DNA of 64,000 nt from NCBI GenBank assembly GCA_947650285.1, contig CANTFL010000138.1, positions 304,676 through 368,675 of the forward strand, read 5' to 3'. The stretch's first letter is position 1, and each line of letters opens with the position of its first letter. Of this stretch, positions 21,593-33,007 are shown in pieces. Below the pieces are notes generated by a model. That model was not told the origin of the DNA. It searched no databases and saw only the letters and a list, made by a program, of their open reading frames with translations. This DNA comes from Hyaloperonospora brassicae. Lineage: Eukaryota; Oomycota; Peronosporomycetes; Peronosporales; Peronosporaceae. The translations under genes and the position numbers were made by a program.

Positions 21593-24500
21593 CTACTGCA
21601 AACCTGCATTCTTCAGAAGATGGATCCGCTTTTGAGCCTCCGCTGCTAATCGCTGCGCTGTCGGCTCGTCTTGCAGCCGCGATGGCTTGAAGGTGAAGAA
21701 CTGGTCTCCTTGATCCGAAGTTTCTTCGAAGCCGCACCAACTCATGAAAGAGTTGGCTACGTCGCTGACGAGGACACCAACAGTTGATGCAAAAAACTTG
21801 TTGCTGGCGCGAATACGCTGGAACTTGGCTTCTTCTGGCTGTTGCGCAATGTTACCTAGGTATCGTAACGCTGAACAGTCCAAGGTGAGCTACAAACGTC
21901 CGCATTCGTGCGAATCGTTCGTACCTGCAGAAATCGCGTTCAAGCGAGTTGAATGCTCCTCGGAGGATAGGATATCCAGAAGGTCTTGGATCAGTTTGCC
22001 TGATGCAGAGAATAGCAGAGTGGTTGATGTGTAACATTCGGTTACAACGACAACAAAGTACTCCAGTACCTTCACGCGCTTTGAGCGGAGACTCTGGAAG
22101 CACAAACGCACAAGCGTCAGACAGGTGATCTCCGATCCTGAAGGAGATGAAGCGGATCTCGCTATCGGCAGACGCAGGTACAATGAAGCTATCTCCTCCT
22201 TTCCCTCCGCATGTCACTGAGCGTCCAAAGTTAGTGTGCAGCGTCATGCGATCGACCCAAGCACCCTTCCGACCACCAACTCGTATGATGCTCTCGTCCG
22301 GCAGCAGGTCAAGGCTGGCTGTCGGTTGTGACGATCGACGTTTCGCAGAGGAGTTTCCCACCAAAGTGCCAAAGACGGTGGCCGGAGAACCAGAAGCAAC
22401 AGTTGCGCTGTCTTCTTGTACGATCTTTTCGTAAACAAATTGAAGGCCGTCAAAAAAGTCATCTCCCCACACTTTGTGGCAGCAACAAGACAATCACAGT
22501 TGGTCAGAACGAGTGCATACACACTACAAGCATCGCACTCAGCAAATGACATTGACACGGCCGTACTCAAGATCTTTGCGATACGGTACTCTGATCCAGC
22601 GCCAGCTGCAGCTTCAAGACATGTCTCGCCAGGGCGTTCTCCATCGGCCCCATATGCCTTCAAAGGAGTAGCAGGTACATACATCTTCATTCCAGTGCAG
22701 AAAGTTTCAGCCTCCTGCAAGGTCTTCACAGGTATCATTGCGACATGGCTGGTTACAGTAACAACGCTTGGACACGTGCTGGTAGGCCCCTGGATACACA
22801 CATCATTTGTGCTCAACCCACATGCCCCTTCCAGCACCAGTGTTTCCGTTCCGTTGATATATAACGCGACAGCATTTTCGACTCGAGCTATAGAGATATG
22901 CGCGTACCCACCCACAATTGACAACGATGTGGGAGGCACAGTCGTTTCCACTAATTTGTTGTGACATTGAAGCTCACAAAAAAACCGCCGCTCAAGAAAC
23001 TTCCAGTGCATACGAAACTCGATGGAGGAGGAGGATTCGGGCAATCCTACTCGACCAGCCAAGACGTTCACCGTGTCCGACTCTACAACGCCCCGTGACT
23101 TATTTGGATCGAAGCGAACAAGGAGTGACAGCATAAAGTTCGTACGACAAGTCAGACTCGGTCCCTGAACGGATAACTGCTTACCCCCGATAAGCTGCAT
23201 GCCATATGCGTTGTCATCCCTTTGGCCTTGAGCCTCATTACATGTGTCAAGTATCTGGTTCGGTCTCTGAATCCGGAACGGCTTACGCAACGCACAGTGC
23301 TGCGTATTGTTCGCATGATTACCGTTGCCCGAGATGTCAATTAGATGCATGCTTCCATCAGTACATGTCATGGGAAAATCTTGCAGCGGCAAATACAGCA
23401 GCGGTTGATTCTTCCACAAAAACTGACGCAGCTCTGTCGATTTCGATGGACACAAGACCATCATCAGACTTGCTGGCGAAAACCCCATTGAGCTTAACGT
23501 TGTCACAATCTGGATAGCTTGCGCAGCCCGCTCATTTGCGTCAGACGGCACATCCGGATAACTCAATCGTGCCCGGCCAGTGAAGCAAAACGGGTTTGCG
23601 CATTCCGCGAAGTGGCAGCCGACCACCAGGTTTTTGCAAACACTTTGCATGATCTCTGCAAGCGGTACAGTAGTCGACACCTTCGCTGTAGATGGCTCAT
23701 TGTCGATTAGTTCTTCTTCTTGCTTTCCAGCTTCGTTGCGCTGATCTTTCCACTCGGCCGATCCCGAAACACGGCCCTTTACTTCAGTCTTTTGTACGAA
23801 GCGACCACGGAGAAGTTCTTCGCGCTCGCTTTCGGCACGCGACGTCAAAATGACTTCTCGTTCAGGACTTTGCCGTTCCCGTAGGCTGTGGTTCAGTTGA
23901 CTGATTGTCTTGATCAGCCATTCTTCGCTTACGTCTTGACGCCTGGTAAGAGTGTCAGACCATTTGCAGGTGTATCGCCTAGTCGTGTCGACCACTTCGT
24001 CATGACCGAACGAAAAAATGTACGACAACTTCTTACCCCATCCGACCTCATACGTCAAAGGGCAGTCAAGCTGGTCTTCGCATGAGTCGCAGTGCAGCCA
24101 GCGCTTATAGTGCTCGGAGTATACCTCAGTCCACACGTGGTCCGTCACATCAAGGACGTATCGAGCCTCGAATCCCATCGCGCGGCAGCATAGCGTAAAA
24201 CAGTTTGCCCATTCTCCACATCGGCCAGTGCGTGTGTCTAGCAACTTCACTGGATCATTGTAGCGAGGAAATCGAGTAAAAGCACCACACGCAAGGCACT
24301 GGTACACTTCGACACGGCCGGCCTGGCCAGCGATCTCTTCAGCAGTGCTAGGGCCCTCTATCCGCACCGATCTCGTTCTCTCGTTATTACAGACAGAACA
24401 ACGAGGTTGATTCATCCATGTGAAAAACTCGTGCTTAAACCAGTGCAATAACTGCTTGACCAATTCGTCCTGAGCGTGTGGCAATGGTGACGGGTTGGCT

Positions 24501-26019
24501 CGTGCACGTTCCTGGAGCTCGTCCACTGGAATGCGCTTGAGGGCCTCCAGCTGCATCGCTCGACTTTCGTATGACTGTGCACGTTGCAGTCCACTTTGCA
24601 GTCGCTCCAACATTCCCGGTTCCCGTTGGCGATAGTGCTCCTTCAGAACTAGCGCATCTCCATGCTTTCGCTCGGTCGCCAGCGCAAGTCGCGGGACGTT
24701 CAACCGCTGTTCATCCAGATCCAGTATGCTGCTCACTCCAGTCAAATGGCGGGATGCAAAAAGGCACTCGCCAAAGTCGCTGTGCTCTCTGCCTGAATCA
24801 CATACAAATCCTCCCAGAGCTGCCAAGCGATAGTACAGGAAAACGGGTAGAGAGCCCGCCACGCCTTCGTTCAGATTTCGAGTAACCTTGACGTACGAAG
24901 GTGACGGCGCGGGTTGATCACCAACGACAACAGCAATGTCAGTGATAGCGAGCGTCTCCAACTGCTCCATATTGCCAACAAGTTGCACCGAGTCATAGCC
25001 AATGCGAATGGTCGGTCCAATCCCATCGCCTGTAGTGCCGCCACATGAACGATCAACCTCGACCACTCGTTCTGGTGTGCACGCAATCGACTCGTCAGCA
25101 GTAGCGGCAACATCTTGAGCGCCCTGTGGCTCCAGTAACACGTGAATCTGCGTCAAGGCCAGCGGTCCTCCACGCTGCACACACAGATACACATAGTCGC
25201 CTGACGCCGAGTAGTTCAGCTCCACCGGCAGCTTTTCGTATCCAGACGGTGCAGCCATATCGATGGCTCCTGCAACAAGAGTGACGTCGGAGATAAACCG
25301 TGACGTCAATGTCCGTGACGCGTTCCACTCGATCGGACTCACTCGCTGGAAACCTGCACTCAGAACAGCCAGCAGTTTCTACGTCAGCACCAAATGACCT
25401 CTGTCTCTGCATTAGCTACTACCACGATCTTCCAGTCACCTGTCGTGCATGTCCTGGCACAGGGTTCACAAATGAGAGTGGCGAGCACGTCGTCTCTGCT
25501 CTGTGGGACAACGGCCCGGAAAGCCGGTTGCACCACAGCCGCGTCTCCGAACGTGCTCTTGGTGCAAATCTGTTGCCAGTCGTCTGCGAGCTCGGGCACT
25601 TCCAATGAGCCAGAGTGAGTGCCCGAGTAGAGGAAAAAGCGCGACCGTCTCTCGGTCGACACTGGGATCGCCGTCACGTCGCTCTTGTTGGGACCGTATA
25701 GCACATGTCCCGTGCAGGAGCACACGAGGAGCTGCTCGTCTGGCAGTACGCCCACAAGCGACAGGAGCTGGCACTGCAGTAACTCGACCGGCAGCGTCTT
25801 TTGATTGGACGTACTGGGCGTCGGCACGTAGAATCTGCGAATACGAGAAGGGATCGACCGATTGATCGCATTAGTACACACGCAACTACTGGTTGTTGTG
25901 AATGGGTACTTAGTTACCCCAAGCTAAGACTATCAGAGATGGCTGCGAAACGGAGACGGGTGTACGCACTCTTGTCGCTGGTAGACGACGACAATGTCGG
26001 TCGACGGTGTCGCTGGCAT
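21593..26019 (-). CDS. PNGase-family protein with UBL-like, MABP, transglutaminase-type, LamG-like, jacalin-like and PUB domains
   Basis: Peptide:N-glycanase removes N-glycans from misfolded glycoproteins during ER-associated degradation. Exons deduced on the minus strand: ~25888-25440, 25353-22528, 22471-22070, 21999-21925 and 21870-21593; introns are 86, 56, 70 and 54 bp, GT-AG and phase-consistent. Domain order: ubiquitin-like segment (LLQCQLLSLVGVLPDEQ); MABP-type repeats (SDVTLVAG..., ITDIAVVVG); zinc CSVCNN and CLAC; catalytic core with Cys in GRCGEWANCF, His in DHVWTEV and Asp in HCDSCED. Next come a LamG-like region (FMLSLLVRFD, ALYINGT), a jacalin-like segment (GDDFFDGLQFVYE, GGKGGDSF) and a PUB domain (RYLGNIAQQPEEAKFQRIR) that would bind p97/VCP. 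No ATG lies in the ~25.9-kb exon, so a first exon is upstream; ATG at 26017-26019 (MPATPSTDIVVVYQ) is a candidate, not proven. Confidence 0.85.
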
Positions 26020-26122
26020 TGGCGTTCGCTCTCTCTGGGAGTAGAAGGAACGCCGAAGAGACCGACACGCGCGTTTGTGTCGTAGAGCAAAAGGTCGTTG
26101 GATTGACTCGCACTGAGATAAG

Positions 26123-26226
26123 CAGAAGGGTAGAAAACGCTTGTGAAGCAAACGGTTGTTTGATTAATTTGCAATCAAACCGACAGAAGGGTCGAAACCG
26201 CTTGTGGAGCAAACGGTTGTTTGATT
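26123..26226. repeat. Tandem direct repeat, 61-bp period
   Basis: A 43-bp unit beginning CAGAAGGGT and ending GTTTGATT occurs at 26123-26165 and 26184-26226 with three substitutions. It lies just upstream of the putative first exon of the PNGase-like gene and could be part of its 5' region. Confidence 0.75.
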
Positions 26227-27529
26227 GGCGATCGAACACGTCTGAGTCGAACGGAAACAGAATTGATTGACCTTCACTCTTGGATTCCGCACTAGTCGCG
26301 CGCACAGCGTTACAAAGCGTCGACGGCATTGAAGTACGGGAAAGGGCCGCCCAGCAGCTTGTTACGAGTCCCGAGAGTACGGCAAGAGGCGTAACGCTCA
26401 GTGCAGGAGCGACTGCAGACTCGAGAGAGCGGTCCGACATCGTTCGGGCGGAGAATGAGGACGAGGCGTGCAGAGAGAGAGAGAGCATCAGTTGGTAAGG
26501 GACAAGTGAAAGCGTTGTGGAGTGAGAGGGAAACTGTGTCGAGTGTACGGACAGGAGGTGCGATACCGCTGGAAATCGAGCGATGAGGCGTTGTAGGCGG
26601 AGCGCTTTCGCAGGCGATTGGACGGTGTCGACGTTTGGATTTGAGCTGACGAGTGGAGTGGGCAGATGTTTGCCGTGAGGACCGGAGGTGGGTACAAACA
26701 GAGTGGCGGAAGTCGCGTGATGAGCAGGAAGAGGAGACGTGTGGCACTGGGAGGGAGTTGATGATGGGGTGTGGGAACCGCTTTGCAAGCGGCGCTGTTT
26801 TTGGTGCGAATGGCTGCGAAAGCAATTGGCTTTTCGCTGCGCAGCGCACGATGTGGACGGGAGCCGGGAATGGCATTGCACTGGATGGAGTCATGCCAGA
26901 GACAGCGTTTGCTGTGTTGATGAAGAAGACGCAGAAAGGGGAGCACAAGGCGCCAAGATTGACGTTTACAATTGTCGACTGGCGATGGATTGGATGCCGG
27001 TGATGCACGTTTTTATCAAGTCCGAGATGAGCATGTAACGGACGTCTTTGTCCAAAGCAAAAGCAAAAATAATCGATGGGAGAGGAGCGGGTGGAAGATC
27101 GAGCCGGAGGTTGCATGAGGCGGCAAAATGAGTGCGCTACTTGGGGGTGTAATCTCAGCTTGGCCAATGAATGGGATGATCGTGAGCGTGTGACCCTACG
27201 ATTCTACAAGTGAAGTGCAGAACAGAGCGACAGAGCTTGACTTCAGCATTTGTCGGTTGACGACAGGGATCTCAGCTTTAGGACATCTTGACGATGTGTA
27301 TCGGGAGATGTATAATGCAACCCAAGGGCAACGACCGTGGCATCATCGAGACGAACGAAAGATAAGCGCATTCTTTCGTGATTGACGCGAGCATGAGTTG
27401 CAGGAATCCGAAACAAAGCGCAACTGCACTTGTGGTGTTCTCACACTTGCGCAGGCGACAAAGCTACTGGTGTGAAACAGAAACAAAAAGGGATGAGAAC
27501 GCTTGCGAAGTACGAAGTATCGCTGCTGG
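26227..27529. other. Intergenic, long frames but no gene recognised
   Basis: Both strands carry frames of up to ~290 codons (for example 26310-27167 minus), rich in Ser, Arg and His. None shows a family motif or exon structure, and overlapping frames are equally open. I treat them as chance. Confidence 0.4.
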
Positions 27530-27960
27530 CTAATGCTTAGAGAGCTGTTGTTGAAGCGTCAAAACCCAGTGGTGATCTGGACTCAGTCTACCACAGAAGG
27601 AAGAGCAAGTCACGTGGAAATATTCAGCGCTTGTTAGAGCAGTGGGAAATGAGACAGGAGCAGGACGCAGGCTACACAGACGATATGTTGATCTCCGGTT
27701 TGTTGGCAGTTCTTTTGCAACGTGCCAAATGCGCTTCTGATGCTCGACTTGCTTGCAGAGTAATGCGGACTCGACAGGAAAAGAGGACTGCTCGAGCAAG
27801 TTCGCGCAGGCCATGATGTGCGCACGCGGATACAAAGAATAGGCTAGCAGCAAAGCAGCTTTGATCTTGTTTTGGGTCCAGACTTGCCGATGAAAGCGTG
27901 GCAGACTCAGCTTCGACTTTATGCGACGGATGACCCGACAGCGTGGGGCCCTGCCAGGAC
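27530..27960 (-). other. Possible exon of an unrecognised gene
   Basis: One minus-strand frame stays open from an acceptor-like site (CTGGCAG, about 27955) to a stop at 27530. It reads with ordinary amino acid composition (RRIKSKLSLPRFHRQVW, KAALLLAYSLYPRAHIM, LCKQVEHQKRIWHVAKE). It has no ATG at its start, so it would be an internal or last exon. I do not recognise the protein and could not find convincing partners upstream. It could also be chance. Confidence 0.25.
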
Positions 27961-28176
27961 GAGCAGCTAGGAGAAAAGCTCACGAGAGCAAGAAGATGCG
28001 TACGGTGCTTTTTCGCTGATTCAGCAGCACATGACGTGCAGCACGCAAGCTCGGACGCCAGGCGCGTATCGTTTCATCACGAAAGACAACATATCATACT
28101 CGGACAACACTTCGTGCTCACTTAAAGTAGTCACGCCACTCGAACGAAGAAACCAGACACAACGCAGGACTGGCGA

Positions 28177-30276
28177 TCATGACACGGGGTCATGCTTGGG
28201 GCAACCCACAAACTTGCAACTATCTCCGCACGTACACTCTCCTCCAGAGGCCATACCACAACCCGGTACGGCCCAGCCAACAGCTAGTGCCGCGGTGTGG
28301 GCTACAGTCGTCATATATGTCGGACAACCAAATTGCGGGCAAATACGCATATCACACTTGTGCGTCTCAGGGTACGCTGTAGTGGCAGCGTTCGCATGAT
28401 TTGACGATCCAGGTGGCGGCGGCACCGCTTCCACCGGTATTCGCCAAGCTTCTTCCGCCAGCTCAAGCATGTCAAAACCTGCACGGCGGGCAGCCTCCAC
28501 AAGCGGAGTTGAGTCCTGCAGCATCGCTACCACCAACACTTCAATGCGATCTGTGAGCAGCACGAGATTCTCGACGCCTTCCACGGCTATCAGTGTTTCT
28601 TCGAGCTTGACGCCGTTTAGCCCCACATCGCTCAGATCGTCCACACGGAAACGAAATCGCCGAGGAAGTAGAGTTTCTGCATCGACTTTCGAGTCGAAAC
28701 CAATGTCCATGACAGCCGCACAGAGGGCATCGACGCTCATGTCACCGCGTACGACAACTTGGCGATGCTCAAAGCGGAGTCGTGCAGCTTCCACCCTGTC
28801 CACTACCCGCACGGCGTTAAGTATCGACGTACCGCAGTTTGCAGGACACATCATATCGGGGACTCGTAGTACCACTTCCTTGCGCGTCCAGGCCGTTGAC
28901 GTTTGCTCAACCACGACGATCTCCGCAAGCTGGAGGCTCTGTACGACTGCCGGAAAGCTTTCCGTGTCCAGCGACTCGTCTCCGCGCACGACTACAAGCC
29001 ATGACGATGGAGTTGGCTCCGAGCCAGAATCAGGCACTGTTGTTTCACTCTTTGACGCACATCCGTCGGAACGAGGTAGCGTGGAGCTGTCTGTGACCAC
29101 GTGCACACTCCTGATTCCTGACATCGCCGCCAACATGGCGACAATTGTCTGGATGCTTATCAAGCTCGAACGCGGCCTGATCCGAAGCACAACGCGCGGG
29201 ACCATAGTGGCCCTCGGCGATGAGGCATGAGGCATCGATGCAAACTCGCTAGCGTTGGGACTTTGTGTCTGGCTGGCGGGAGAGGCAACGGCTGGGATCG
29301 TGTTGCTACTCGTTAGCACTGGAACTGTTCGAGACGTACATGGCGACGTCGGAGCGTTGCATGAGCACGTTGCAGCACAGTTGCAGTCTCCGCCGTAACT
29401 ACGCGCACAACCATTATTCAAGCAACCAGCGACCCGCGAGCCGTCGCACCGAGAGTTTGCTGGGTGTGGAGGCGGCGGCCGAAACGATGCAAGCACATGT
29501 GCATTCTGGCGCTCTGGAGTCAGCGCCGCACTGTCTCGTGGACTATCGCTCGATTGATCGCTATTCGAAGAGTGCTCGTGTTCGACCTGCGTGTGTCCGA
29601 CGCCTCTCTGCTTTTGACCCGCCGAACACGTCGCACACATCGTGCCGGTATCATTGGGAGAGCGCACCAGTCTTCTACAGCTCAGGACAGAGCAAACACG
29701 CGCCCCGCCGTGCTCCGAGCAGAATCCCGTGACGCCTCGAGCCGGTTGCTGACAGCCCCTTCGTCGACATCGTCTCGCGCCGCCGTGAGCTCGGCACCTA
29801 CCTCCTCCCTGGTCAATCTTGGTGCATCCTGGCTCCGAACAGCGCCTGCCGCCGCCATGCGTTGTGCAGAACCCTCCGCCAACGTCAGCTTTCGGACATC
29901 CCGCGATCTGGCAGCGTTTGCCGCCGCCATGAGCTCGACACAGTCCCCTGCCAGCGTCCACTTTTCCGCACCCAATCACCTGACAGCGTGCACCGCCTCC
30001 GTGTTTTCGGCAAAAGCCGCCGGTCTGGTACCCTTTTGTGCAGCCCGGGAACGAGCACTTTTTGCCGCCTCCGTGGGCAACGCAAAAGCCGCCACCCGCG
30101 TCCACTTTTCTGCAGTCGGGATGGGAACATTGGCGTCGCATGCGCTTCCTGCTGGCAGCACTCGGCGGAGAAGACGCAGAAGAAGATGGCGGCGGAGTTG
30201 GTGGCACCGGAGATGCAGGTACTGTAGCCATCAAGCGGCTGTTGTCTCCAGTGCTTGCCGCTCGTCTTGGTCGCAT
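28177..30276 (-). CDS. WRKY19-like zinc-repeat protein with HMA-like C-terminal domains
   Basis: A single-exon frame of 699 residues from an ATG at 30274-30276. Residues ~45-210 contain at least six repeats of C-x4-C-x(9-10)-C-x2-HGG(G/A) (for example CSHPDCRKVDAGGGFCVAHG). This arrangement is widespread in oomycete proteins labelled WRKY19-like, although there is no WRKY motif. A Cys-rich cluster follows (GGDCNCAATCSCN, residues ~290-300). The C-terminal half holds three segments with the length and pattern of heavy-metal-associated (HMA) folds. Only the middle one keeps a metal-site-like motif (MMCPANCG). The end has another Cys cluster (GECTCGDSCKFVGC). Metal or redox sensing coupled to regulation is a reasonable inference; the target is unknown. 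It is divergent from the COQ10-like gene. Confidence 0.85.
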   Translation of the reverse strand: MRPRRAASTGDNSRLMATVPASPVPPTPPPSSSASSPPSAASRKRMRRQCSHPDCRKVDAGGGFCVAHGGGKKCSFPGCTKGYQTGGFCRKHGGGARCQVIGCGKVDAGRGLCRAHGGGKRCQIAGCPKADVGGGFCTTHGGGRRCSEPGCTKIDQGGGRCRAHGGARRCRRRGCQQPARGVTGFCSEHGGARVCSVLSCRRLVRSPNDTGTMCATCSAGQKQRGVGHTQVEHEHSSNSDQSSDSPRDSAALTPERQNAHVLASFRPPPPHPANSRCDGSRVAGCLNNGCARSYGGDCNCAATCSCNAPTSPCTSRTVPVLTSSNTIPAVASPASQTQSPNASEFASMPHASSPRATMVPRVVLRIRPRSSLISIQTIVAMLAAMSGIRSVHVVTDSSTLPRSDGCASKSETTVPDSGSEPTPSSWLVVVRGDESLDTESFPAVVQSLQLAEIVVVEQTSTAWTRKEVVLRVPDMMCPANCGTSILNAVRVVDRVEAARLRFEHRQVVVRGDMSVDALCAAVMDIGFDSKVDAETLLPRRFRFRVDDLSDVGLNGVKLEETLIAVEGVENLVLLTDRIEVLVVAMLQDSTPLVEAARRAGFDMLELAEEAWRIPVEAVPPPPGSSNHANAATTAYPETHKCDMRICPQFGCPTYMTTVAHTAALAVGWAVPGCGMASGGECTCGDSCKFVGCPKHDPVS

Positions 30277-30524
30277 TTATCTGCAGTCAGTGTGGCACGC
30301 GTATTGTGCAGCACGACCGGATCTCGGCTTAAGTACGAAACCGCGAGGCAAGTGGACGGTTTTACGGTACGATAAGGTTAGAACACCTGCGCGTTGTCCA
30401 GTCAATAATTGTCTGTCTCCGACGTGCGAAAGTCCTGCCCAGTCTCAGCAAGTGCGACAAAGCGCCGCGTCCACTGGTTTCGTTTGGGTGACTTAACATC
30501 CCTTCCGTCGAGACACAGTGCTGA

Positions 30525-30743
30525 CTACTGCAAGTTGCTTTCCACCATCCCGAGGCGAACGCCATCTTGCGTTTCTTTGGCTGCAGTGGCAAACATCGCA
30601 TCGATAGTGTCCGAGTCAGGCAGTTTCTCCAGCACAAAGCGGTGTCGCAGCAAGTGCACCTTCGTCGAGGTGGAGACGGAAGTTCCAGTTCTCGAGCTCG
30701 CGGATCGTGGCGTCCATCTGCTTCCCGCTCAGTTGCATCAGCT
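30525..30743 (-). other. Possible two-exon 3' end of a small unrecognised gene
   Basis: On the minus strand, an exon at 30743-30660 (after a CCGCTAG acceptor) encodes LMQLSGKQMDATIRELENWN. It joins across a 79-bp GT-AG intron (30659-30581) in phase to 30580-30525, encoding KETQDGVRLGMVESNLQ and a stop. The peptides are helical and plausible, but no upstream exon with an ATG was identified and I recognise no family. It lies in the gap between the zinc-repeat gene and the COQ10-like gene. Confidence 0.35.
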
Positions 30744-31224
30744 CTAGCGGCACACACACACACATGTTGTTACAACAATCGGTCGCGTCCAGATACAACG
30801 CCCTCGACTCGGCCACATCAGTCAGTCAACCGACCGACGAACGGGTCCACGCACCATTCAACTCGCGGTCGCAAACCCCTACGGCACGTTTTTGATGGGT
30901 CAAGAACTTCAGCAGCGATCGCAGCTCTTTCGTCAACGCACCTGTTGGCAACACCGTCTACCAGCAAAAGCAGCAGCAGTCGTAGCCGTCAGTACCATTG
31001 GGCTGTGCACCTTTCCGTCGAAAGCCGTCCGCCCATCACTGGTCTTTGGCCTATCTGCCTCACCTCTGGTAAGAAGTCTGACATGTGTGACAGACGACGG
31101 ACCCGTCGTCGGCGTCGGCGGTCTTTGGTTGTGCCGTTGTACACAGCGCACCCCACGTCGACTGTTCATTCGCTAAAACTCAGTGCGACCCGTGACGATA
31201 AGTACGAATCATATCTCGAGCGCA

Positions 31225-33007
31225 ATGCTGCGACTGCGACTGCTGCGACGCCCCACAGCAGCGCGTCGCGCGCGCGTCCTCTCGGCCGCGTCCGTGTACA
31301 CGGATCAACGCGCACCTCTGTTCTCGTTCCTGAAGCCGTCGCAGGCGCTGGTGAAGTCGCACACGGAGACGCGCGTTGTGCCCTTTTCGTGCGCCGAAAT
31401 GTTCGACGTGGTGGCCGACGTCGAGCGCTACAGCGACTTTTTGCCCTTTTGCGTCGAGTCGCGCGTCCTGCGGAGACCAAACGATAACGTTATGGAGGCG
31501 GCGCTGCGTGTGGGGTTCAACATCTTCACCGAGTCGTACACGTCCCGCGTTCTCATGATCCGGTGCGTCGATGTGGACACACGAGAAGAGGACGAACAGC
31601 TGCGTTAGTAGTAGTAGTATTAGTAGCAGTAGCAGCTGCTGTTGCATTGGTGCAGTGGCTGTCGCTGCAATGTTCGGAGCGTGAGTTGATTGTCGTGTTG
31701 GCTACTGACTGCATCGTGTTGTGTGTTATTGCTAGACCCAATAAGATTGCAACGAAAGCAATCGACTCGCCGACGTTCAAGCGGATCGAGAGGTGTGTGC
31801 TGGTGTTTAGTTGTCGGGCGGAGCGTCTTTTGGCGGCTATGTTTAGTCACTGACGGGCGGATGGGTTGTGTTTCGTGCTGAATATAGTGAGTGGATGTTC
31901 AAGCCGTGCAGCACGCCTGGAAGCTGCGAGGTCGCCTTTAGGGTGACATTCGAGGTGTCGTCGTTCCTGCACGCGAACGCCATCCAGCTGTTTTTCGATG
32001 ATGTTGCCCTCACTCAGCTGAATGCGTTCATTGGTCGTGCGCGGAAGACGTATGGGTCAAAGCCGCGGCCGATTCCTCAGACACCTGCAAAGGAAGAATC
32101 GACTCCACTGACGACACAGTCTGCAGCAAAGAACTCAGCAACCAATGCGACTGGCTCGACTGATTCGACCTTATCAGGCAATGATGAGCAATCGTCGGTA
32201 CAGGAGACAGAAGCTATGGTATCGCGCCGCACGAAAGGTGGTATTTCCTCACAAACTTATAGAGATTTAGGTGATGTGTTTGACGATTACGCCGACAAGA
32301 ACGGCAAACTGTACTACGGTGGGTTCATGGCAGCTTGTATGGCACTCAGTGACGAATACGAAGATATGAAGGACGTCAGTGAAAGTGCTACGCTAGCGGG
32401 GGCAGTGTTTTCCAGCTTTGAGACACACACGACGCCGAAGGATTGGCTCACGCTGGATGAGTTCGTCGTTGGCGTGTACCTGATGACGAAAGGCACGTTT
32501 GAGCAAAAAGCCCACAGCCTTTTCGAGATTGTGAATGCAACGGGCAATGGTAAAATCACGCGCGAGGAGCTCACGCTTGCCATGCAACGCCGCATTCGTG
32601 CCGTGAAGAAGCTGTTTCCCAAGCTGCTTCGCGACCAAGTGCAGATTCAAATGGGGAACGGGCAGAGCGAAGAGCTATCGTCGATTCAAGATGCCGCCGT
32701 GGCGAACGGCGTCAAGGCTATTGAGGAGTTGATGGAGACGGTCGAGAAGGACATCCCTCTTGCCGTGAATCAGATCTTTCGCGAAGCTGACCTCGACCAG
32801 GACGACTACATCCGCGAGGAAGAGTGGATGTTTGCGTGGCAGGCGCACCCGGAGTTTGTGGAGTTGTTGACCATTGACGGTATGAAGAAAATGGCACAAT
32901 GGGCTTCGGTCGTTCAAGAGGCCAGCATCAAGGGTGACCACAATGATGATGACAAGACGAAGCCTTCTGGTCAGAGTCTAGACACGAGGCTTATGCATGT
33001 GGACTGA
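31225..33007 (+). CDS. COQ10-like START-domain protein fused to EF-hand domain
   Basis: Three exons, 31225-31562, 31736-31792 and 31888-33007, give 504 residues with no stop; introns are 173 and 95 bp, GT-AG. Residues ~1-35 are Arg/Leu/Ala-rich and look like a mitochondrial presequence. Residues ~50-190 are a COQ10/polyketide-cyclase domain (MFDVVADVERYSDFLPFC, FTESYTSRV, RPNKIATKAIDSPTFKRIE, SEWMFKPCSTPGSCEVAF, IQLFFDDV). COQ10 proteins bind coenzyme Q and help its use in respiration. After a ~60-residue Ser/Thr-rich linker comes a calcium-binding module with two canonical EF-hand loops, NATGNGKITREE and DLDQDDYIREEE, plus degenerate partners. COQ10 is normally a short single-domain protein, so the EF-hand extension is unusual. 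The splice phases show that the two halves form one reading frame. Confidence 0.88.

Noticed and set aside
25910..26881. 323-codon minus-strand frame upstream of the PNGase-like gene
   Set aside because: Low-information Ser/Pro/His composition, overlaps other equally open frames, and stops before any sensible join.
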